From positions 84,046,904-84,110,903 of the forward strand of contig NC_030678.2 of NCBI RefSeq assembly GCF_000004195.4: DNA of 64,000 bases. The letters are read 5' to 3'. The number at the start of each line of letters is the position of its first letter. The first letter of the stretch is position 1. The notes beneath the pieces are model-generated. The model ran no database searches. It saw only the letters and a list, made by a program, of their open reading frames with translations, and was not told where the DNA came from. The translations under genes and the position numbers were made by a program. Of this stretch, positions 56,164 through 64,000 are shown piece by piece. The stretch comes from Xenopus tropicalis (Eukaryota > Chordata > Amphibia > Anura > Pipidae).

Positions 56164-56658
56164 TTAAAGTGTACCTGTCACCCAGGCATAAAAAGCTGTA
56201 TAATAAAAGTCCTTTTCAAATTAAACATGAAATCCAAATTCATTTTTATATTAACACATCCAAACCCATTTAAAAATCCCAGCTGTCAATCATATATTGC
56301 TTGCCCCACCTCTATGCCTTAGGCATAGAGGCGGGGCAGACAATAACTTTAGCTTTCCTTCCTAGCACATCTCACTTTCCCCCTCCTTCCTCATCATTTA
56401 ATTGTGTAGCCAGTGCATGGGCCTGGGCAACTGGTCCCCCATTCTGGCATATACACAAGATTTTGGCATGATACAAAGTTTGTCTTCATAACAGTGTCCA
56501 CAAAATGGTGCCTGCCTGCTTGCTTTGATTGAGTAATTCCAAGATGAAAGGAAACAAGATTTATATTATTTATATAGCATAAGTAAAGTTTATTTTGCTT
56601 AACTAACAATATAGAAAATAATTTGGAGTTATGTCTTAGGATGACAGGTCCCCTTTAA
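56164..56658. mobile_element. T2-type MITE
   Basis: TTAAAGTGTACCTGTCACCC at the left and GATGACAGGTCCCCTTTAA at the right, TTAA at both edges. A strong internal hairpin lies at about 56,303-56,337 (GCCCCACCTCTATGCCT pairing with AGGCATAGAGGCGGGGC, one mismatch). Confidence 0.85.
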
Positions 56659-57078
56659 GTCTATGCATGGACATCCCTTTTGCATATATCATACAGCATT
56701 AATGTATTTGAGAATTCCTTTTATGCTTTTTTTAACAGTATACTTACTTTTCCCTACACACTAATTAAGCTCTGTTCTGTTTTCACTGATTTTTACAATT
56801 TTCATAACAATTTTCACTCTAAAGTAAGTACTTTTCACTGGACAATTACTAGTCATTTTTCTGAATTAGAGGTGTCTACATGCCACACACTTTGGTAATT
56901 ATTAGCATATCAGACATCAAACTGTTCAGGAGCCCCATGGCATTTATTTATTTGCATTCATACATATGCAAATAAACACAAGGAATTCTTGGAGGACAAA
57001 ACCGGTCTGTAGTTGGGAATCTGATCAGTTATTACCCAGGCTTCTGCTTTAAAAACCAAGTGGATGAGCTTTAGCCTA
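56659..57078. other. Intergenic DNA, no feature recognised
   Basis: Nothing recognised; AT-rich. Confidence 0.5.
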
Positions 57079-57409
57079 TACAGGTATAGGACCGATTATC
57101 CAGAATGCTCGGGACCAAGGGTATTCCGGATAAGGGATCTTTCTGTAATTTGGATCTCCATACCTTAAGTCTGCTAAAAAATCAATAAAACATTAATTAA
57201 CCCAATAGGATTGTTTTGCATCCAATAAGGATTATTTATATCTTAGTTGGGATCAATTACAAGGTTCTGTTTTATTATTACAGAGAAAAAGTAAATCAGT
57301 TTAAAAATTCTGAATTATTTGATTAAAATGGAGTCTATGGGAGACAGGCTTTCCGTAATTCGGAGCTTTCTGGATAACGGGTTTCCGGATAAGGGGTCCA
57401 ATACCTGTA
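57079..57409 (+). mobile_element. CAGGTATGGG-ended MITE, full length
   Basis: TACAGGTATAGGACCGATTA to GGGGTCCAATACCTGTA with the complete set of internal words. About 331 bp, the same length as 6712-7042. It lies directly beside the CR1 relic, possibly inserted into it. Confidence 0.88.
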
Positions 57410-57765
57410 CAGGATAAACCCATGTAAATGGGATTTTCTTGGAGCTCTTTGGGATTAATTCCCAGAATTAAAACAGAAACAGTTATTTCTATGCCCACCT
57501 CCAGGTTATTTATAAATTTGTAAAAAATCAAAGGGCAAAGGACAGGAGTACCCTATTAACAACACTGGTCCAATTAGGAAATGTTTCATTTACCACCGCT
57601 CTTTGTAGTCTATCTTTCAAACAGTTCTCTATCCAAGTACAAATATCATGATCCATGCCAGTATGCCTTCATTTAACCAGTAACCTTTTGTGTGTTACTG
57701 TATCAAATGCTTTAGCAAAATCTAAGTAGATCATATCCACTGCAACCCCAACTTTCACTTTAACC
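57410..57765 (-). pseudogene. CR1-type LINE reverse transcriptase relic (central part)
   Basis: Minus strand: DMIYLDFAKAFDTVTHKRLL then VK and a stop, followed in another frame by WIENCLKDRLQRAVVNETF and PNWTSVVN, then FINNLEVGIEI. These are the RT motifs around the first catalytic acid (DFAKAFD). The [10 protein letters not shown] block that should come next is deleted, and the YADD region is not recognisable. Dead relic. Confidence 0.8.
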
Positions 57766-59088
57766 CTAGTGTCATTTTACCCAAGCTGTTGGGGTATGAT
57801 ACAGTAAAATAACAAGCTATGGTAACCCTAGGCCTCATTAATTAAAACAGCAATAGGTCAAGTCCTTCTTATCTTTTTATTAAGATATTAGTATAAAAAT
57901 GAACATTACTAGAAACTCATGGAATGAATTTGGCTCTGGCTTTCTTCATTTTCTGATGGCAGCCACCTTTCCAGTGTGCCTATCAAGTGTGCGCTATAAT
58001 CATGACAATCATCTGAGCACTAGGAAAAGCTCTGGAAGAGCAATGTAATATATGGTGCAATGTATGCAAGGATTGTAACCAGTGACAACTAGATGTGTGT
58101 GCTTATTCTGCTCCAGTTTTTATATGCAACCAATGAAGTTTAAACGTTTGTCAGTGATATAAAATCTTCAGACAACACTTCTAAAAGGCTTTACCGCATA
58201 ATGGTCCAGCAGGAAAAGGCTTGAAAAAAATTACATGAAACATTGCTTGTTTTCCTTGTAGACTTAACAATAAAGGCCTTCTAAATTAAAATTGAAAGCG
58301 CTGTCCAAATACCATTTATTTCTGGGCTAGAGGGGTCAGCCTGGGACATGCATCCAAGACCTATATAAACACACAGGGCCAGACTCTAAATATATAAGCT
58401 CAGTTTAGTCTGTTGTATAAATGCGTTGCACACCCAATGGCACTGCAGCACATTTACAACCCCAGAAGTATCCCTGTTACACACTGCACAGCCAAGCAAA
58501 TGCCTGCACTAAACTGTAAGTAATGAATTGCTTAGCTTTGCCATTAAATTTGTATTGTGGCAATGCAAGCATCCTAATCCGTTCTTGTTACAAAGTCAAA
58601 CATGTATAATTCATACTTACTAAAGGCTGGTCATTAGAGAAGAGAGACCAATGGCCAAAGTAGTCGCTAAAGCCAAAACAGGGAATGTTAGTATGCTATA
58701 GCATTGTAGTGCTTTCATTGTGTTTTTTAACTATAATGTTTTATTGCCTGCAAAATCTCTAAAATTGTATCTACTATATTTACTTTGTTCTGCTGTTTGC
58801 CTAGGGCTCTTTTATTTAAAATGCCTTTCATATAAAATGCCAAGGTGGATCATGTAACCAGTAAATCAAAACATTTGCTTTAACTACTTGAATGTTTACC
58901 ATTTTGTCACTCATTGTTATTGAACTACTGATCCTGAAAATATGTACATGTACACTAAGTTCAACTCTTTCTCTTTAGGGAGGAGAAAAGGGGACAAAAG
59001 ACTTTCCAAAGCAGTTTATTATATAAATTAAATAGGGCTGACTGGTCCAGTCTCTGAGTTTGAGACCTGCAGAGTCCTAATACTAAAG
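57766..59088. other. Intergenic DNA, no gene seen
   Basis: No domain-bearing frame. 58,430-58,620 is non-repetitive (GTAATGAATTGCTTAGC, GTTACAAAGTCAAAC) but not clearly regulatory. Confidence 0.45.
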
Positions 59089-59200
59089 GTGGCCATACAT
59101 GGGCAGATTTCAGCTGCTGATTTGGGTCCTTCAGACTGATTCAGCAGCTTATCTGCCCATGTATGGCACCCCCAATGGGCCACATCAGCTTGTTGATGCG
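59089..59200. mobile_element. Fold-back MITE (GGCCATACATGGGCAGAT)
   Basis: GGCCATACATGGGCAGATTT with CAGCTGCTGA pairs with TCAGCAGCTTATCTGCCCAT then GTATGGC. A compact hairpin of roughly 35-bp arms, related in wording to 17.5 kb. Confidence 0.7.
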
Positions 59201-59305
59201 GTCCTCAGTCTGGCGGAGCCTATGCCCACTGTTGTAATTTTATCAATTGGCCCTAGGGTATCATCAGAAAAAAACCCTAATTTTGCCTATAGACCACACC
59301 TCAAA

Positions 59306-59560
59306 CTAAAGGAGAACTAAACCCTGAAAATCAATATAGCGTTAATACGGTTTTAATATACTGAGCTTATTGCATCAGCCTAAAGGTACAGCATCCCTAT
59401 GGTAGTAATGATCCAGTACTTCCAAGTTGGAAGGGGGACACCATACTGGAATATTTAGAAGTGTCTGTAACACTCACATGCTCAGTGTGCTCTAAACAGA
59501 GAAGCTAAGCTTAGGAGTCACCATAAATTATCAAGCAGAATAATAAAGTTTTTTTGTAAT
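59306..59560 (+). repeat. T2-like MITE left end, no partner found
   Basis: CTAAAGGAGAACTAAACCC resembles the end at 18,895. The right end could not be located. Confidence 0.35.
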
Positions 59561-59591
59561 TTGTATAAGCTTCAAATGAGATAAGAGCACC

Positions 59592-59870
59592 AATATGGTG
59601 GATTGGGTGTGCCTTTTTTATGTTTTGTAAAGTTTTCTATGCTTGAACAGGCTTCAATCATGAAAGTATTAATATGGTAGACTGGGTGTACCTTCCTATG
59701 CATTTCAAATTGAAGCCTTTTTATGACTGGTGAAACAAATAACTTGTATGCTTTGATTGGTGGGACCACCATTAAATATCTTGTGATTGCTGTTACATCT
59801 TGATTAAGTGTCTTCGAACACAAAACGCGGTACTCCAATAAAGTTACTTTTTAATCAAGAATTGAAGATT
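59592..59870 (+). repeat. 78-bp tandem duplication and LTR-like module, copy B
   Basis: AATATGGTGGATTGGGTGTG (59,592) recurs as AATATGGTAGACTGGGTGTA about 78 bases on. Then TTTGATTGGTGGGACC (reverse CCAAT), TTAAATATCTTG, TTGATTAAGTGTC, CACAAAACGCGG and CCAATAAAG near 59,835. Same order as copy A at 25.3 kb. Confidence 0.5.
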
Positions 59871-60377
59871 TTCTCAGTGAGTGTCTGCTCTTCAAAAAAT
59901 CACGACTTTCTGCCCAAAACCTGAATAATTTGTGGTAATTCAGCAGTTACCTGACTCAATGAAAGACTCTATCACCCATTTTAATACTTACACCCTATTC
60001 ACTTCCTGTAACATTATAATAAAATACTAGAGAAGAAAATGTAACTTGTGTATGTGGAACTGACCACAACTTTTATTAAGAGTTAAACAGAATAAAATTT
60101 AATTAACCCTGTTAAGGTCATTGGATGTGCCTGAGCATACAGTTTGTAGAAAGAGTGATGGAGAGTTATTGGAGACATCTTCTGTCACTGGTAAGAAATA
60201 ATATGCTAGGAAGCCACAGTATGCTCCCACTTGTGAGTTTTTCTGTGGACCTCTATTCATAGTGCACCATGTAAAGGGAGAAGGAGGAATGAGCAAGAGT
60301 GGGTCTTATTGCAGGGATTTTTAAATGTTGAAGGAAAATATTAGTGAGGTTTTTATACACAACATATCAAGTAAATT
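59871..60377. other. Intergenic DNA, no feature recognised
   Basis: Nothing recognised. Confidence 0.5.
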
Positions 60378-60982
60378 TTAAATGAATACTGTCATGATTT
60401 TTATGGTATACTTTTAGTTCTAAAATACACTGTTTACATGGCAAATAATTTAAAATTGTGTTCTTGAATCAACAAATGTATTTTTTTGGTTGTAATATAG
60501 GTGTGTAGGCAGCCATCTCAGTGCATTGTGCTTGGGTCTGAGCTTTCAGAAGGAGCCAGTGCTACACATTAGAACTACTTTCAGGTAACCTATTGTTTCT
60601 CCTACTCCCATGTAACTGGGGGAGTCCCAAGCCGCACTTGGATTTCTTACTATTGCATTCTATTCTGATATCTACTGGGAGCTGCTATCTTGATGCTCTC
60701 ACATTGTTCTGCTGATTGGCTGCTGGGAGTGAGGTGATATCACTTCAACTTGCAGCTCAGCAGTAAAGTGAGACTGAAGTTTATCAGAGCACAGGTCACA
60801 TGGCTGTGGAACCCTGGGAAATAAAGAATATGGCTAGCCCCATGTGAAATTTAATAATTAAATATAAAAAAATCTATTTGCGCTTGTAAAAAATGGATTT
60901 CAATGCAGGATTCTGCTGGAGAAGCTCTATTAACTGATGCATTTTGAAAAATACATGTTTTCCCAAGACAGTATTCCTTTAA
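60378..60982. mobile_element. T2-type MITE, full length
   Basis: TTAAATGAATACTGTCATG at the left and GACAGTATTCCTTTAA at the right, TTAA at both edges, about 605 bp. It includes CAGCCATCTCAGTGCATTGT, GATATCACTTCAACTTGCAG and GAAGCTCTATTAACTGATGC, shared with 10,605-11,110 and 32,665-32,750. Confidence 0.85.
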
Positions 60983-61639
60983 TAACTTTAAAAGACTTTT
61001 TCTAAAAGTATAATGCATTTTTGACATAAAATCACATTTTGTTGTACAGTTACTCTGGCACAGTGATATAAATGAAGGAAAAAAGGATATTGAGAAATCT
61101 AAATTTTTATGTATAACAAAAGGAAAGTAACGCTTTGGTTGGAATACTTATACTACTACAATAATGGTATATTATATATACTTAAATATTAATGTGCATT
61201 TTAACAAAAGTGCAGGAGACTCATCTCTCTACTTTTCTACATACAACTATTATGTACATTTTCTTTCGTATACAGTCTGACAGTCTGGCAGTATCGCGGT
61301 TAGGTATAATTACAGCTTTGAAGAGACTTTGCCTGTCAGCGACCAGGGCAAGTATTAGTTCTCATCTTGATAAAAGCAGTTTCTTTTTTCCGTGCTGTAT
61401 ATTTTCTATGCAATTTATCAATTCACATTTTCTGTACATGATACTTTATACTTTCCTTTAGCAGAATCCCTAGATGAGAATTATGCAGCAGTACTAAGAG
61501 GTCATTTGAGCTGGGGATAAAGTAATAACTATTATGATCTAGTCACCCAAGTTTTAAAAAGCATAATAGTCTTTTTATTGAAAGCCAATAGTAACAAAAC
61601 ACATCAAATAACACTTCTGCAAACACTATGTAACACGCT
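60983..61639. other. Intergenic DNA, no feature recognised
   Basis: Nothing recognised. Confidence 0.5.
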
Positions 61640-61992
61640 TTCCAGGCTCCTTTTCTGTCAGTTCATGGCATCATTAGGGGAGAGCCACTAGAGAAAGTGC
61701 TTTTAAGTTACTTCTGGTGCAGAGAAAGTCAGAAGATTTACCTCCAGTGTCTCCAAAATTGAGACCAGCAAGAAATGTAACCAATGAATTCAGTGTGAAA
61801 CCATGCAACGGCGGCTCTTTTATCAACAATGAGAAGATTTGCACCTGGGCAGAAACCCATGACAACCACTTAAATTTCTGCTTTCATTATTCTACCCGCA
61901 GCTGGATGAAAAAGCTAAGCACTCACTTGTCAAAATGGGGTTCTGTCCAGATGAAAATCAGCCAGTTGTTTACATACAAACCCTTTGGATAA
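61640..61992. promoter_or_regulatory. Candidate conserved block, open on both strands
   Basis: Non-repetitive. The plus frame 61,717-61,992 (91 codons, ending just before the T2 MITE) and the minus frame 61,674-61,865 are both open, with no recognised domain. GGCGGCTCTTTTATCAACAA and TTCTACCCGCAGCTGGATG have the even composition of conserved DNA. I lean to a non-coding element; a small exon is not excluded. Confidence 0.3.
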
Positions 61993-61997
61993 TCTTG

Positions 61998-62418
61998 TTA
62001 AAGAGGTTGTTCACCTCTAAATTACTTTTAGTATAATGTAGAGAGTGCTGTTTTGAGACAATTTACAATTGGTCTATTTTTTATTATTTGCAGTTTTTGA
62101 ATTATTTAGCTTTTTGTTTAGGAGCTCTCCAGTTTGGAATTTCAGGAACCATCTGGTCGATAGCAACCAGGCAGTGTTACAAAAAAGAGAAAGGAATATG
62201 AATGAAGGAGGGCCTACGTAGAAAAATAAGTAATGAAAAGTGACAATAACAATAAAATTGTAGCCTCACAAAGCAATAGGTTTTTTTGTTTTTTTATTAC
62301 CACTGGGGTCAGTGACCCCCATTTGAAAGCATAAAAAATGAAGACCAAATGAAAAGTTGCAAAGAATAAGCCATTCTATAACATATTAAATGTTAACCTG
62401 AAGGCGAACCACCTTTAT
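61998..62418. mobile_element. T2-type MITE
   Basis: TTAAAGAGGTTGTTCACCTC at the left (TTAA 61,998-62,001) and AAGGCGAACCACCTTTAT at the right (TTAA changed to TTAT). Inside: GGTCAGTGACCCCCATTTG and GCAACCAGGCAGTG, common in this subfamily. Confidence 0.8.
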
Positions 62419-62962
62419 TTAGAGACTTTTGTTAAAGAAACTACTAGCTTGGAATAAATATAAATCCTGGCATGCTTTTTCCTATGGTTAAGTATTATGA
62501 TGGGTCAAAAATAAGGGTAATAAATAATTACAATCTGCCTTTAAGCAACAGTCTGCAATAGGTTGAACAATTCTGGACATTCTTGGAAACTGAGAAACTG
62601 TAGATTCCAAGGGAATCTATACCCAATAGCCAACATAAATTCATGATGTAATTGTGTTGATGTATCTGTATTTTATATTTCACCATTACCAATCATTTTA
62701 TCAAAGATTTGCAATTAGTACAGCCATATTTTTTACACCACCAATATGACAACAGCTCAGAAAAAAGCCAAAGGTAAAATATAGGTAGTTAAAGAAGAAC
62801 TAAAGCTTTAAGAAGTAGGCAACAAATGCTGCACACTCAGTTCATCTTAGTGAACAATGTATTTAACTAGCTATTCAGTTTTGCAACTACATTTATCTTC
62901 ATTTGTTACTTAGAATTTATACTATAATGAATTTTACAAATAATATTGTATCTTTAAAAATT
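62419..62962. other. Intergenic DNA, no feature recognised
   Basis: Nothing clear; GAAGAACTAAAGCTTTAAG near 62,794 hints at a T2 end. Confidence 0.45.
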
Positions 62963-63292
62963 TACAGGTATGGGACCTGTTATCCAGAATGCTCGGGACC
63001 TGGGGTTTTCTGGATAAGTGATCTTTCTGTAATATGGATCTCCTCCTACCTTAAGTCTGCTAAAAACCATTTAAATATTGAACAAACCCAATAGGCTTGT
63101 TTTGCCTCTAATAAGGAATAATTATATCTTTGGGATCAAGTGCAAGGTACTGTTTTATTATTACAGAGAAAAAGGAAATCATTTTTAAAAGTTTGTATTA
63201 TTTGCTTATAATGGAGTCTATGGGAGATAACCTTTGCGTAATTTGGAACTTTTTGGATAACGGGTTTCCGGATAAGGGATCCCATACCTGTA
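62963..63292 (+). mobile_element. CAGGTATGGG-ended MITE, full length
   Basis: TACAGGTATGGGACCTGTTA to GGGATCCCATACCTGTA, about 330 bp, the best-kept termini of the window's copies. Confidence 0.9.
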
Positions 63293-63409
63293 TAGTGCAT
63301 CTCTTTGAATATTAATTTAAATGTTCTATGCCTAATTATGAATATGGTGATTATATAGGTGGGCTATAGGGTATACAGTATATTCTATGTAGTAACACTG
63401 TAGGTGGAG

Positions 63410-63545
63410 GTCTCTGAGGAAGTGCACAGTCACAAAATCCATCAGACCTCAGGCTGTGTTTTCACAGATGTGTAAATAAAGATGTATTGCTTTTAATTAA
63501 GCGTTGCTGTCCCTGCACCCACCTAGTGTGCGCTGCTGCCGTTTG
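63410..63545 (+). repeat. LTR-like/AATAAA module, copy E, diverged
   Basis: CTGAGGAAGTGCACAGTCAC, CACAAAATCC, then AAATAAAGATG about 60 bases on and TCCCTGCACCCACC. The order is like copies A and B but the hairpin core is lost. Confidence 0.3.
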
Positions 63546-64000
63546 TCTTCCTACAGACTCAGGGCAGGGGCACCCGTGTCACAGAATTAAGTCAGTAAGC
63601 AAATTGGCTGTTCAACTTTGTAGGCATGGATATCTTTCTTAAACCAGTTACTGATACTGAGTTCAAGGCAGAGCACACCCAAACCACGGAACTTATGTGG
63701 TGACCTGTTACAGGAATAAACTCTTACATTGCTGGACTGATACTTTGTTTTTAAATAAGTGGTTCCTGCATAAGTACTGTCCATAATTTTTGTTTCCAAG
63801 TCTTAGAGGGCCAAAACCTGCCCAGGGGACTAACTGAAGGCAAAACCTTCCCCTCCTACATATATAATAAATGCATACAGAAAAGAAGAAAACCAAGTAT
63901 AATATTTCTGTTATGCTCCAAAATGAACAAAAAAATAAAGTTTAACTGATATTTAAATAAAAAGCTATGTCTAATTTGTCAGGTGAAAATTCCTCACTGT
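63546..64000. other. Intergenic DNA to the window edge
   Basis: Two short minus-strand frames without domains. Nothing recognised. Confidence 0.5.

Noticed and set aside
1..64000. CRISPR array, prokaryotic operon or phage island
   Set aside because: The repeats found are eukaryotic transposon repeats; no cas-like genes, ribosome sites or dense coding are present.

Overview
The window looks like non-coding chromosomal DNA of a pipid frog, most likely Xenopus. This rests on repeat content: TTAA-flanked MITEs with TTAAAGG ends (the Xenopus T2/Kolobok type), many copies of a CAGGTATGGGAYC-ended MITE, L2 and CR1 LINE relics, and several short hAT elements with intact 8-bp target duplications. The family assignments are from memory of Xenopus repeats and were not searched. 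I see no bacterial features, no tRNA or rRNA gene, no CRISPR and no convincing protein-coding exon. All open frames long enough to notice fall in repeats, in broken transposon genes, or in short frames without support.

Layout. 1-9.6 kb: mostly single-copy AT-rich DNA with a CR1 relic, a conserved-element-like block at 4 kb, MITEs and a 129-bp tandem repeat. 9.6-12.8 kb: a tandem-repeat-bearing element abutting a T2-type relic, then a T2 and another MITE. 12.8-20.6 kb: single-copy DNA with a second conserved-element-like block (16.8-17.3 kb) and small MITEs. 20.6-21.3 kb: a Tc1-like transposase relic split by a hAT MITE. 25.3-35.2 kb: the densest mobile-element region. It holds two near-identical hAT MITEs whose flanks are exchanged, L2 LINE pieces in both orientations, a 160-bp hairpin insertion, a T2 MITE split by two other elements, an eleven-unit repeat array, and a tRNA-type SINE. 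35.2-39.9 kb: single-copy, conserved-element-like. 40.0-41.6 kb: a T2 MITE carrying two further insertions. 43-51 kb: single-copy DNA with MITEs, a CR1 tail, and conserved-element-like blocks near 48.3 and 50.6 kb. 52.2-53.2 kb: an inverted second copy of the 41-kb hAT element. 56-64 kb: T2 and CAGGTATGGG MITEs, a CR1 relic, and one more conserved-element-like block.

Nothing here works together as a gene system. The interest is in how the elements are nested and rearranged. The strongest observation is at 25,774-35,175. Two 97%-like hAT copies each have mismatched flanks, but copy 1's left flank matches copy 2's right flank exactly (CTTCCTGC), and the two inner flanks rebuild one interrupted L2 site. 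This fits circle integration or an alternative hAT transposition. The second is a Helitron/HINE-like element (stem-loop end plus CTAG, TTC-rich other end, central tandem units each holding a CCAAT-type and a GC-type box). All boundaries were read by eye; identities are approximate.
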